From Trametes villosa (Eukaryota; Basidiomycota; Agaricomycetes; Polyporales; Polyporaceae): DNA of 64,000 bases. The position numbers and the translations under genes were made by a program. This document shows, one piece after another, positions 51,044 to 61,835 of this stretch (positions within the stretch are counted from its first letter, which is position 1; the number at the start of each line of letters is the position of its first letter). The stretch covers positions 1,302,001 to 1,366,000 of the forward strand of contig PUDQ02000010.1 in assembly GCA_002964805.2 (NCBI GenBank), read 5' to 3'. A model generated the notes under the pieces. It was not told the origin of the DNA. It did no database searches and was given only the letters and a program-made list of their open reading frames with translations.

Positions 51044-53159
51044 ATGGCGAAAAGCTCTGCTGTCGGACGCAAGTCCAAGCCCCTGCCGTCAGACTCATCG
51101 GAGGACTCATCGGACTCGGGCTCTGACGCTCCTGCCACTCCTCCCCCGTCGTCGCCGCCGAAGAAGAAGAAGAGTAAGAAGAAGTCAAAGACATCCTCAA
51201 GTACCGCCAAAGACCAGGAACCCAACGACCACGCGCCTGCTCAGAAGGCTAGTCGCGAACGCGAAGAGGACCCGGAGCCGGCGGACGCGGAGCCGCGCAA
51301 ACGTGCGCGCGTTGCCGCCGAGTATGATCGCGGTGTCGTGCGTGCATTCAAGGCTTGGGACAGTCGCGCCAAGTGAGTATATGCGCATTTCCCTCGGTAT
51401 ATGCGCAGATCTAATGCACTCCAGGCACGATACTCGTGTCAGCAACGGATATGAACATCATTTCATGAAGGCCCGCGAGGCTGTCCGCAAAATAGGCGAG
51501 TTTGTCAACTACGACTCGATCCTGACGCAAGGCCTCCAGCGGGGGCTCGTATACGACAACACAGACCCCGAGTACATCGAATCTCCTCAGTAAGTTGCGC
51601 ATATATTCACATTTACTCTGCATACATGCACTAAATTGACTTGATCAGCGAATGGACCCCCTACTGGGAGGCTAGGATCATGTTCCGAAGCCTGCTCCTC
51701 CTCTTTCCGGACATCAGCACGCATGTGTCCTACCTGCGGCAACATCCTCATCTGGTGGGCGAGATGGCAAGCTTCGTGAGTCATCGTGCACCACCGAGAT
51801 CAGCCGCCAAGTCTCGCAGCTCACTATTGATACCTTACAGCTGAGCTCGGTGGCTGGTAAGGCTCGCAGCGATGACGTCGGACGTGTCAAGAAGGTCATC
51901 CTGTCCATCGCCGGGCTGTCCGACGTCAAAGAGGTAGCGGAGAAGACGAACCGTGGCTTCAAGCACCCGGCAACCGGGCGCCTGCTCTGTCCCATGATCC
52001 TTCTGGATGAATTCGACGAGGACCCCGAAGGGTACGTTCTCCGTCACCCCGCATTGGTACCTGAGAGCTGACCGAAAACGTGCATAGGTTCTGTCGGAAG
52101 GTCCGTGATATCAGCGACGACCGTACCGAAATCTTGGGCTCAGACTGGGCGGCCTTGTACTACGATCACTCGAAGTATGACCCGGATGACGTGCGCGCTG
52201 GCTTCCTGCGCAGCAAGATCGTGCTTGACGTTTGTTTACAATCCCCGCTTACTTTCCCTCTCAGCTCCTGACTGCTTGTCTCGACTCGTATAGACCATCA
52301 AGCTCATCTACACCGGGCCTTCCTCAATCAACGATGACAGCGGTGCGAAGAACAAGGGAAAGCCCCCACTGGCGAAAATCTACAACATCACGCGGTTCGA
52401 TACAATCCTGCCCATCCTCTATGCGGCGTCCTTGGTAAGTGCAACGTTCCTCCTCTTTGCTCACACTGACGCGCGTCACGGTTGTCTATAGGCCCGCTTC
52501 GCACTCAACTCTCAGGACAGCTGGGACAACAATGACGATGAATACAAGGGTCTCGAGTTCGTACACAGCGTGATCAACACCTCACTGCGCGACGAGGACT
52601 GGGAGGCGGAGCCGGTTACGTGGTACAACGAGTAAGTCATTACAATCTCTATCTATCTCCGAAGCTAACTAGCAGATTCAGGCGCGTCTTCGACAACGCC
52701 CCATTCGACGACCGACCACCGAAGAAACGCGAGACCGCGTTCACCCGAATGCTGGCTCAAGACGCAGCTCGCAGGGCCAAACGCGAGGCCGAGGCCGCCG
52801 CCACTGCTTCCGCTGTCGAGGCCGCCGCCGCTGCCGCGCCGCCCGAGAACCGCGACTTGAACTCGCGCTCGACTAGTGCCGCACCCGTCTCCCCGCGCCG
52901 CGACGCAACCCCCCGCGCGCGCGCTCCCCCGCGCCCTACGCCTAGGCGCAAGGCAAAGCCCGCTCCACAGCCCGACGCCGACACAGCCGAGGTTGGAGAG
53001 CGCGCTGCTGGCCCGGGCGCTGATGTGGGTGAAGACGCCACGGAGGGCAGTGCAGCTGCCAACAAGGCTGCGGCCGAGGAAGAGGACGAGGAGATGTATC
53101 AGTGCGTCTCATTTGTCATGCTCTCATGCGCTTGCTGATCGCTGTTCCCCTGTAGATAG
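51044..53159 (+). CDS. DUF6698 protein, divergent partner of the Plavaka transposase
   Basis: Unknown-function fungal protein. It opens with a Ser/Asp/Lys-rich, probably nuclear leader (PKKKKSKKKSKTSSS). The DUF6698 core follows: AFKAWDSRAKHDTRVSNGYE, VNYDSILTQGLQRGL, LLLFPDISTHVSYLRQHPHL, EKTNRGFKHPATGRLLCPMI, LGSDWAALYYDHSKYDPDDV, RAGFLRSKIVLDTIKLIYTGPSS, ILPILYAASLARFALNSQDSW and EPVTWYNERVF. The tail is Ala/Arg/Pro-rich and ends acidic (EEEDEEMYQ). The last exon holds only the final base of a Gln codon and TAG (53157-53159); reading through that intron gives a stop at 53136. About eight introns. The family name rests on remembered family motifs. Confidence 0.8.
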
Positions 53160-54360
53160 ACTGTGGAAGCCTCGGCGCCGGGCGCGCACCTACTTCTTCT
53201 GTCTCACGGCGCACGCTCGCGGTGCGCATCCATCGCGCTCCTCAACTTTTACAGGCCCTGGTTCGCGCTCTCTGGCTCGCACGCTCTGTTCCTACTCCTC
53301 GCCTCTCGCATGGGCCTCGTTTCACGCTCTCGTTCTCGCGCTCTTTCAGAATCTCGCTCGGACACTTGCGCTCTCTCCTTTCGTGCTCTCAGTGCCAGTC
53401 TCGCTTTCTCCCTCGCGCGTTCAAGCATGCTGCCGACCGCGCTCTCTCTCTGTCTCTTGCGCGCGCGTTCAAGCACGCCCCCGGCCTCGCTCTCCCTTGC
53501 GCGCGCTCAAGCACGCTGCCACCGCCAAATTGACAAGCCTCTCTGTATCTCACCGTACGCGTCTGTTTCCCGGCAGTGTACCACGCCCCGTTCGTTTTAA
53601 CATACTCGTGTTCGCGCTAAATATATTATTGTTCACTATTTTTACTGGCTGAGCCCGGGTGCCCTAGGATACACTGAACGTCCTGGCGGTTGCGCGAGCC
53701 CTCGCGCGCGACCGCCGGCATACTACCAGCTGCAGGCTTCGTAGGTCCCTACAGGCGCCCCCTCGGCATCCTGTAGTACTCTGGGGCCCAGCCTGCATTG
53801 CTAGGCAGCCCCCTGGAGGCTGACTTGCAGCGCTCTGTAGGTACTTCCCCCGGAGGCTTGCCTGGCGCTGTCAGGCGCTGCCAGGTCGGACGGGGGTGCC
53901 TGCAGAGCGCTGCCGGCTCTCGCGCGCGGTGCTACAGAGCCCTATCGGCTGCACCCTGGCGTCTGATACGGCGCCGCGAACCGCTATATGGCACGACTTT
54001 GGGCGGCCTATTTTCGTGGCTGACATGCAGCCTTTGGTGTCGCGCTACTATGCCTACATAGCACGACGAGGCCTGCATGGCCATGTATCACGCCCGGGCA
54101 CTTTGCTGATGTAGTAAGGTTCGAGGCCACAAGGACTCCGGCGCGCGCAGCGCGTACCGCCCGCCGAACAAGCTATGTCAGTTATACCCACACCGGCAGC
54201 GGGGGCCGCTCCTAAGATAAGTGGAAGAGCGGAATAACCTTTCGGTTACGAGAACCACTCCGAAAGATATACAGTGCTGCCAGATACTTACCGCACACAG
54301 CAGCCTCACGATCGGGAGAGGATTTCAATCGTCTTTGCTTGATCTCGTTCTCTGTGTGGG
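53160..54360. other. GC-rich flank: transposon end and DUF6534 copy 5 3' region
   Basis: 53160-53530 is dominated by C/T-rich CGCTCTC-like sequence with tandem copies of a GCGCGYTCAAGC unit. 53690-53960 has many short inverted segments around GCGCTG and CTGCAG. The proposed transposon end is at 54102-54113. No gene was recognised. Confidence 0.45.
53413..53524. repeat. Imperfect tandem repeat, about 40-47 bp units
   Basis: Three copies of a unit beginning CGCG(C/T)TCAAGCA(T/C)GC and containing CGCTCTC-rich sequence start near 53413, 53461 and 53502. Units differ in length and by several substitutions. Confidence 0.6.
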
Positions 54361-56631
54361 TTACACAGGAGACGCACATGGATTGTAGGACTCCTCGGTA
54401 GGCTTAATGTGAAGCACTTCCGTATCCCATCGCCCGTTGCCTGATGCGACCTAGGAGTTAGAGTCAACACGTGTCAGTGCTTAGTTATGACGAGCATATA
54501 ACATGAACACGCACCGGCAAAGGTGGCGGGGCCTCGGCCAAACTGACGGTAGTTTCTGAGCAAGAGAGCGATTCCAGGTACATCGCGCGTCTCCGGGGGT
54601 CATCTTCTGTAGGAAGGGAGGACTCCTCGCCTGGTCGCGAATTCAGGCTGAAAGCAAGTTAGATTCATCAGTGCTGCACGAACAGACTTCGTCGCCGTTC
54701 ATCCTGGTACGCACGTTGCGAGGACGCAATTGACATATACTAAATGCGTGCAGTCAGCATAGGCTCGAAAGGCTACGGGGAGGAGGTTTTACTCACGCTT
54801 TGTGCAGATCATGTCGCACGCAGCGTAGATTAGGTCGCCCGGGCGAACCAGGGCCTTGTGAGGCAATGAGCGGTCACGAAAGAATGGGGAGGTAAGGATG
54901 AGCCGCAACATACCATGATCAGGCAAACGAGACCGACGACACTAGAGACCGAACACGGGATAAACGGATGTTCGCGATCTAGTTGAAGGCTGCGGCGAGA
55001 CGTACTCAGTGACGAGCCCTGCGTGAACGCAGTCGCCGTGTCAGCGTAGCTGTACAGGCTCTGCGCAGCATGGCCAGAGATCACGCACCAGTAGTTATGG
55101 TGTACGCAATGAGCACGTCAATTATGGAGTCAGTACTGCGGAGAGCATCATTTGTGCGCTCAGGCTGGTCGTTGGAGTGTATGGGCATACCGGCGGAACC
55201 CTGTCCGACTCCGGTGTAGGACGCGTATGAGGACCATCGTCAACATCAAGTCTGCGGCGACGATCGTCCCGAAGGCTGCGGAGTTGGCCCACTACGCGGC
55301 GTCATTTGAGGAACTTCGTAGGGCACGTGAGGGTGAAAGCTTACCGCGATCTGCGCAAAATCCTCTAGGTTTGGCAGTACAAACCTACATGTTGGACGAT
55401 TTAGCGACTGGGGCTGCATCCGGAGTGTCGCAAGACAAAACTGACGCTTTCACCGTGGCCACTAGTGTGCAGTCATGCGGGTTAGTATGGTTTCAGACAG
55501 CCAGGGCGACTCGGGAAGAAAGAGGCCTACTTGAGGCGAATCCTACGCATTCCGTTAGCGAATTCTTCGCAGCTGTGCAGAAAATACCTTTACCGAGGAC
55601 CACAAAGAACATGATTCCCTGGACATTCGATGCTCTCAGTAGGCGATTGTCACTCGCCTTTGCCGTACGTACCGTGAGTATCACCAGAGGCCGATATCGA
55701 CGTCTGACAGTTCGCCTAAAGGTTAGCCCAACATCAAGCGTTTTAGGCACTAACAAGGCTCACCTGCGTAAACGCGATGGGCGAAAAAGCTATGTAGTGC
55801 GAGTTAGGATTGAAGCCAGCAAGTTCCTTAGGCATATCCTGGATACGAACGCTTGGCACGCGCAAATTCCGACACCCTGAGAAGATATCAGCGGCGGTTT
55901 TTCAGAGCGTTCGGGAGACTGACGGTGGAGATGGGTAGCAGCTGCACCAATAGCGATGTGTATCAGCTCGAGGTATTAGACGAATGGGAGGCTGGCGCTC
56001 GCGCCTATCGGTGCTCACATCGATAGACCTGTGCATATAGAAACAGACGTGAGTTGCCAGTGTCCTTCAGCAGTACGGCATCCCATCGCGGAGATAAGAA
56101 TGGTCGCAACCTACCAAACGCCGGTAAAGAGCCTGAAAGGCCTGAAGAAGTTGGTCACAAGATACCAGTAGCTGTCGCTTTCCGTGAGGTTAAGTTCGGA
56201 CGGATGTGCAGAAACAGAGAACCTCATATGCATCGACATGGCCGTGTACACGGTGTCGAAGATGCTACTCAGGGTTCTTGTTGGTCTCGCAGCGACAACC
56301 CCTATCAGAGACAGCATACGTACATGATGAAGTAGACCTGGAGAAAGCGTATCAGTGTGGACGCATACTCGCTAGTAGATGGACCAAGACTCACAAAACA
56401 TCTGATATACACCGAATCCGTAAGGTTCGGACGTCGCAAATACCTGTAAGTTTGATATAACGCTACTCCGTACAAGCTGCCACCGTCGCACGTTGAGCCT
56501 AGGTTTCGAGCGCGGTCGAGACTGGGTGAAACGTACATCAGACCAAGAAATGTGCCAAGGAGAAGAGCGCCGTAGGTGTTCCCGATCGAAGGACTGTGGA
56601 AGAGCAAAGGAGTGGTGGACGGAGCAGACAT
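54361..56631 (-). CDS. DUF6534 multi-pass membrane protein (copy 5)
   Basis: Closest relative of copy 4. Starts MSAPSTTPLLFHSPSIGNTY (ATG at 56631), then GALLLGTFLGLM, LYGVALYQTYRYLRRPNLTD, IFDTVYTAMSMHMR, SYWYLVTNFFRPFRLFTGVW. The core is WANSAAFGTIVAADLMLTMV, LHRSRTGFRR and a TD-containing next exon, then ALVRPGDLIYAACDMICTK. The tail is LNSRPGEESSLPTEDDPRRR, EAPPPLPASGNGRWDTEVLH followed by IKPTEE, ending at TAA 54363-54361. A TAG just before WANSAAF is the splice acceptor, matching CAG at the same place in copy 4, and is not a nonsense codon. Confidence 0.83.
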
Positions 56632-57085
56632 GTCGGCTTACAGACAAGACTGTGCCGTAGGGAGGGTCGACCCTTTAGCTTTCATCGGCGTTGATTACCA
56701 AGCCTCTGGGGAGCTCGTCTGCGCTACTTGCAATCGGAACGACGGTGGCACCACATCTGATAGATGAGAAGCATCTCCACAGTATGGCCAGCGCCGGCGG
56801 GTTCGCAAATGTGCTGGGAGCTCGTGAGCGACGGTGTGCTAGTTTGCGTATTGTAACCGAGCGCAACCGCACGGAACCCGTCCGCCCTCCCTCAACACGG
56901 AGTTGAGCCTGTAGGGCCTCTGGATAGGTGCTATTGCATCGAGGAGCTGCGATGGCGGTGTGTGGGAAGTTGGAACAGAATCGACGAACACCTTCGACAT
57001 CGCCACTCGGAGTGCTCGTGCTGAGAACGCGGGACACTCATGTTGCGCAACGTCGATTTGACTTCCTAATTTCCTGGTGAACAGA

Positions 57086-57290
57086 TGTGGGATGATGATG
57101 CTAGTTGAAATGGGCGCACCTCTACGCCAGTCCGAGGGGCGGCGCTCATCAGGTAGTACGGTCGGTATCATGAAACGACGGGATGGAAGGCTCGTTGCAC
57201 TGCATGCCAACATGCGCGCCCAAGCCGTAAGATGTGCACTTCAGACAGTGGATATCGATGCCAGAAAGATTTCGGCGGGTGCAATGGGTA
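57086..57290. repeat. Diverged direct repeat, unit 1
   Basis: Shares an ordered series of segments with 57622-57810: GATGATGCTAGT, GTCGGTATCAT / GGGATCATAAACG, GACGGGAT-GGA-GGCTCGT, GCGC-C-(A)GCCGTA, ATGTGCACTT / ATGCACTTTG and ATCGATGCCA / TTCGATGCCA. Further similarity appears downstream (GCGAGCTGGAATCG near 57460 and GCAAGCTGGAATCG near 57840), so the duplicated block may reach about 400 bases. Confidence 0.6.
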
Positions 57291-57621
57291 CCGCACGCCC
57301 AACACGTTGTGGCAGACATATCCGCACTGGCAGCGGCGGCGTCTTCCGTAACCTCGTCCTGACAGATTTAAGAGCGGGATGTTCGGCCAGCCATGGGAGA
57401 ACTTACCGCACGCAAACCCGATTCACATTCTGTGTCGAACTAAGTGATTACGGAGTGAGCGCGAGCTGGAATCGTGGATTATTATAGCCCACTAGGCGCC
57501 CTCTGGAACCAGCCTCGCGCTCGCCGGGGATGGGAGCTGATGGTAAGCCGTCATGCAGCCTGGTCGCACTGAGAACGCTGAGCGCTGAGCATTCAGAGAT
57601 CTGTTGGCCAATATATATGCC

Positions 57622-57810
57622 GAATGATGATGCTAGTGGATGAGGACGCACAGGCTGTGAGCTAGTCCGGTCGGCGGCGTTGATCAAGTACTAGGGATCA
57701 TAAACGGCGGGATAGGAGGCTCGTCCCACGACACACGCGCACCTGAGCCGTAGAACATGCACTTTGAACAACGGTGTTCGATGCCAATATGATACCGGCG
57801 GATGCATCCG
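57622..57810. repeat. Diverged direct repeat, unit 2
   Basis: Second, more diverged copy of the block at 57086-57290, in the same orientation. No open frame is shared between the copies, so it is probably non-coding. Confidence 0.6.
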
Positions 57811-58136
57811 AGTCGTGTAGTAGGTGTCATGGGAGCGCGCAAGCTGGAATCGCGACGGTGGCCACCACATAGCTGGGCGCTCGGCTATATCCGACACCCT
57901 TAACTCACTTGGGGGTGAACGGCGATGCTTCGCACGCCCTGTCCGATTCCACTCTGAGTCTCCGAGTTGCACTGTATCTTTCAGAGAGATCACCATGAAC
58001 TACGAACATTACTTCGCAAATGTTACTATATACGCTAATGAATGCCGCTGAGGTTTACAAACGCTTCCATGACGGTGTAAGAACTCTCGGAGAGCGAGAG
58101 CGCTCGCAATTCACGCAATGAATAAGGCCTCGGGGT

Positions 58137-58582
58137 TAGGGTTGCGGGAATAACTCTTCGGCGGGTCGTTAGCAGGGTTATTATCAGGCGGCAGTTGAGA
58201 CGCAGTTATCCACGCGGTTAACGACAGTTATTCGCACGGGCGCCTAATCCCCAAATGGGGAAGGTATATCGGCGCTTTTCGTTCTGGTCTGACAGTCAGC
58301 CAGACTCATGGACCAGAGCGGCCGCTTTCTTGCTTGTAGACTCGCCCCCGACCTCTCTACTGTCGTACCACCGTCATTCTCATACCCTTCGTATGAGTCT
58401 CCGTGCATCTGCCAGGCTCGCCGATTGGTCGTATTTGCTCCACGGAGGGGAGGGCGCTTAACCGGCGCCTACGTTGTCCGCATAGCTGATAACTGCCCCA
58501 AGTTATTCGCATGTTAATAACGCGTGTTAATAACGCTGTTATCATCATTTGCGAATGTCCTAGAGAAATTCCCGCAACCCTA
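58137..58582. mobile_element. hAT-like MITE with 8-bp target-site duplication
   Basis: Terminal inverted repeats TAGGGTTGCGGGAAT (58137-58151) and its reverse complement (58568-58582) are exact over 15 bases. The element is flanked on both sides by CTCGGGGT (58129-58136 and 58583-58590), a perfect 8-bp duplication as made by hAT transposases. The arms carry repeated GTTATT / AATAAC words, including AGTTATTCGCA in both arms. There is no coding capacity. The intact duplication suggests a fairly recent insertion. Confidence 0.9.
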
Positions 58583-59300
58583 CTCGGGGTGTCGCGCAGT
58601 CTGAAGACGCGGCATTTACGATGATGAAGTGATCGATGGGCATCTCTAAATCCTTGCGAGATCAAGGGTCGTGCGCGCCACCAAGGTCCTTCTCGTTCAG
58701 TCGAAAACCACTGCTTTTGTGTGATCGCGTGTATGACCTGAGACAACCGCTAGCCAGTCGGGAGATGTAGTGATTTACATGGCTGACATTGTGGGAGCGT
58801 TAGAACAGCTGGGCTCTTATGGTAGCGTTGTAAGAGTGAGCGGGGAGACGGGCGAAGTACCGAGTGCGCACCGTCCGCTTGCCGGCCGTGGTGGGTGTAG
58901 GTTGACTGAGTACCAGTATAAGCAGGCTATTGCGCATGCTTGCACTCACTGAGAGCGTCATACATTACATGCTATATCACGTTGATAGACTCCGGGGAGC
59001 TGATTTAGACCGTCAAATGCTTTCCGTATATCCTTGAGGGTCGCTGCAGCGTGTACGCACTGCGAGAGTTCGAGGGAGAGCGGATGAGTTCTCCCAGCGA
59101 GTCCCAGCCTGCGGCCAGGCGCTGACTCGCGCGGAAGCTCAGGCTGGAGATGCCACTGAGGACAAAGAGAAGCAAACATACGGATGAGCCGGGACTACTC
59201 GGAGGAAACCGGGTGCGCCTGGATTCACGTGAACACGTGACTTCACCAAATTCTCATAAGCAAGACCGATTCCTAGTGGAATCGGAACCACCTTGCCTCA

Positions 59301-59338
59301 GAGGTTCAACGAACGTTCAACGTTCAAACGTTCAACCT
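59301..59338. repeat. Short tandem repeat of a GTTCAAC-like unit
   Basis: Four close copies of GTTCAA(C) separated by CGAAC, C and A within 38 bases. Confidence 0.6.
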
Positions 59339-59609
59339 GCTACTACAACCACGACGGGCCTCTCGCTCGGATTCGGCAAGTCAAGACGGTGATGTTTACC
59401 CCTACTCCTGACAGCGTGTCCATGTCAACTTACACGCAACCGGCGCCGTCGTGCCACCCGAGGTACACCATAACATATACGGCAACTTTACACTGGCTAC
59501 TACTACACCCCGGCTACCACGAGAGGAATACAACAGGATTGGGAATAAGTTAGGCATGGGTCTGGTACCCCTGGCTAAAACGGACCTAACAAAGGGAAGA
59601 AGGGCGAGT

Positions 59610-61835
59610 TCATACGTCGGCAATGATCTCCCGGGTCGGCTTGAGCTCCATGAGGTTGCTGTCGAAGTCGCCCTCCGTGGAGTCAGCCGAGCGGACGTGC
59701 TGTACCGCCATTCAACGCCCGCAGATCAGTAGTGACCTGGTGAGCGAACCGACGGAGTGTGCACTCACGTTTCCTGCCGGCCAGTCCCTGGACGCGCTGC
59801 TGTGCCCGCCGGTGTGGACTGACGTGGTAAGGTGAATTGGCTTGCTGTTCCCGCTGCGGGTGCCCGAGCTCGGGTTGCGCACGGCGTCGCGATAGTTGAG
59901 TCTGGGGGAGAAGGCAGTCAGCGCGTGTGGAAGGCAAGGGAACGGACTATGACGTACGCAGCCAAGACCGAGTTGACGTAGACTGGGAGCGGGTGTTGGT
60001 CAGAATGGGGCAAAGTTTTCGCGGGTAATGACCTTACGTTTGGACACAACAAGATCGCACCCTGCATAGATGAGGCTGTCGGACGAAGCCAGGGCCTGTA
60101 TAGCTATCAGCAAGGCCTACAACGGGGAAAGGGAACTCGGACTGGCCAGGATAAGACTCAGTGCACTGAACACGCTGCAGAACGAGATTCCGGTGAGCGC
60201 GTGTTCAAAGGGATGAGCAATTTAGGGTTTACGTTGTAATCAGCCCTGGAGATGAGCGTTAGTCTGGGTGTCCGTGACAATCAATCGTGAGCCCTTACCT
60301 GTGCACAGAGAGTACATGATCAAGACGTCGATGAGTGAGTCGGTGCTGAGAGGATGTCTGTCAGCCTATGGCGCTCAACGGTTCGGGCAAGGCAGGGCTA
60401 CGCACTGCTTGAACCCGGTCCGGCTCTTGCGCAAGACCATGATTAGAATCACCGTGAGGATGAGGTCCGCAGCGATGACGAGCGAGAACGACGCCGAGTT
60501 CAACCACTGTGAATACAGCACCAGTAAGTGCACGGTCGGGTCTTCACGAACTCAAGACGTACCGAGACTTTGTGGAACTCGGCGAAGTTCGGCAGGACGG
60601 AGCTGGATCAGTGAGGCAGGAGTTAGGAGTGTTGTTGGGCTGGCAAGCGTTCGAGTCAACGTACGCATAGTACGTTCCGGCTGGGCATAACGATCAGCCA
60701 AGGAATCGGCAGCGAATTTCCAGTGCTCACCTGCGCCGAAACCTGGAGCGCACGATATTCTCAACGTCAGCTGCCTCCTCTGAAGTAAACGTGCCCTTAC
60801 CCAGCTCTCCGATGAACATGATACCCTAAAAAGCGCTCGCTCAGAAACATTGTCGCGAGACCCAGGAGGGAGAACGTACCGTGAGCATCACCAGGATCTT
60901 GTACTTTAGAGAGCCAACTGACAAGGACCGTAAGTATGGCCGCTGCAAGCTGCTGAGCGTAGCGCGTACTGATATACACTCGGCGGGCGAAGAAGCTGTA
61001 CTGAAAATCAACGAAAGGGAGACGTCAAGATCCGACTTTCGGCGTACCTCTGGCAAGCGACCAACGTCACGCTCTGCAGTTTGAATTCACATTAGCTCGG
61101 ACGTGCACGCGCGACCATAACATCTGGTACTCACAACACTGATCCCCAGCAGCTGGCACGCAAGTCCTGTTTCAGTAAACAATCAAAACGTCGACCGTAT
61201 TGGTGCTCACGTTGATAGACCTGAGTACAATTTGCTTAGAACGAGGGTGTACGAGGATGCATGAGGGTACTCACCATATTCCCGTGAACAAGCGGGGTGG
61301 GGCGAAGTAGTTTGTGACGAGATACCAATAACTATAGCGTATCCGTTACTCAGTCTCGATCGTCAGAAGTCGACTGAATCTCGCGCACCAAATGTGCATT
61401 GAAAGAATGGTTTGGAAGGTGTCTAACCCCCTGCAGAAAGCCATTCAGCACGGATATTAACTGAGCGCGCGGAGATGGCGAGACGTACAGAATAACGGCC
61501 ACCTGTATCGCGGTGACTCTCTCAGCCACAGCTACAACATATTTCTAATGAGAGGGCGAGGAGCACTCACATAGCCCTTCACGAGCCAAGGGTCTCGGAA
61601 GCGCAGTCGCGTGTAGTTGTAACCCTGGAGCAGCGCTGCACCATACAATCTACGATAATACGCAGTCGGTTGAGTCGTAGACCTCAGGGAACCAGCATCG
61701 TACTCACATGAGACTAAGGAACGTGCCAAGCAACATGGCCCCATACGTGTTGTCGATGGCGGGTATCTTGGGCAGGGCGGCGAGCGGGTCTGCCGCCGCC
61801 GCGGGGTCGGGATCTACACGGCCGATGAGCGACAT
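59610..61835 (-). CDS. DUF6534 multi-pass membrane protein (copy 6)
   Basis: Starts MSLIGRVDPDPAAAADPLAA (ATG at 61835), then PAIDNTYGAMLLGTFLSLM, LYGAALLQGYNYTRLRFRDP, LDTFQTILSMHIWCAR, SYWYLVTNYFAPPRLFTGIW and FFARRVYISTRYAQQLAAAI. The core is WLNSASFSLVIAADLILTVI, LRKSRTGFK, STDSLIDVLIMYSLCTG, then ISFCSVFSALSLILAS, ALASSDSLIYAGCDLVVSK and VYVNSVLAALNYRDAVRNPS. The tail is QHVRSADSTEGDFDSNLMEL followed by KPTREIIADV, with TGA at 59612-59610. About ten introns. All family landmarks are present, so it is probably functional. Confidence 0.83.

Larger units (their letters stand above)
45946..54113. mobile_element. Candidate Plavaka (KDZ) transposon carrying a DUF6698 gene
   Basis: The block holds a Plavaka-type transposase gene (-) and a DUF6698 gene (+) in head-to-head order. 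It lies in the space between DUF6534 copies 4 and 5. Proposed ends: TACATCAGCAAA at 45946-45957 and its exact reverse complement at 54102-54113, with weaker similarity for about 20 more bases inward. The motif GCAGAGCGCTGCC occurs just inside both ends (46001-46013 and 53902-53914), with an inverted near-copy at 53826-53837. No target-site duplication was found next to these ends, so the exact boundaries are tentative. Confidence 0.5.
56632..59609. other. 3-kb intergenic region with repeats and a MITE
   Basis: Contains a diverged direct repeat (57086-57290 and 57622-57810), a hAT-like MITE (58137-58582) and a short heptamer repeat (59301-59338). No gene was recognised. The first 300 bases are the probable promoter of DUF6534 copy 5. 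Confidence 0.45.

Noticed and set aside
45946..54113. TET/JBP dioxygenase cargo in the KDZ-type block
   Set aside because: Looked for because KDZ transposons often carry one, but no 2-oxoglutarate dioxygenase motif was seen in either strand.
54108..54130. tRNA-like B-box (GGTTCGAGGCC near 54119)
   Set aside because: No A-box or cloverleaf could be formed in the preceding 70 bases.
55290..55300. Apparent nonsense TAG in DUF6534 copy 5 just before WANSAAF
   Set aside because: Copies 1, 4 and 6 have a splice acceptor AG at the same position (CAG or TAG), so this is the end of an intron.
55152..55880. 242-codon plus-strand frame over DUF6534 copy 5
   Set aside because: It is antisense to exons that carry DUF6534 landmarks, with no family-like sequence of its own.
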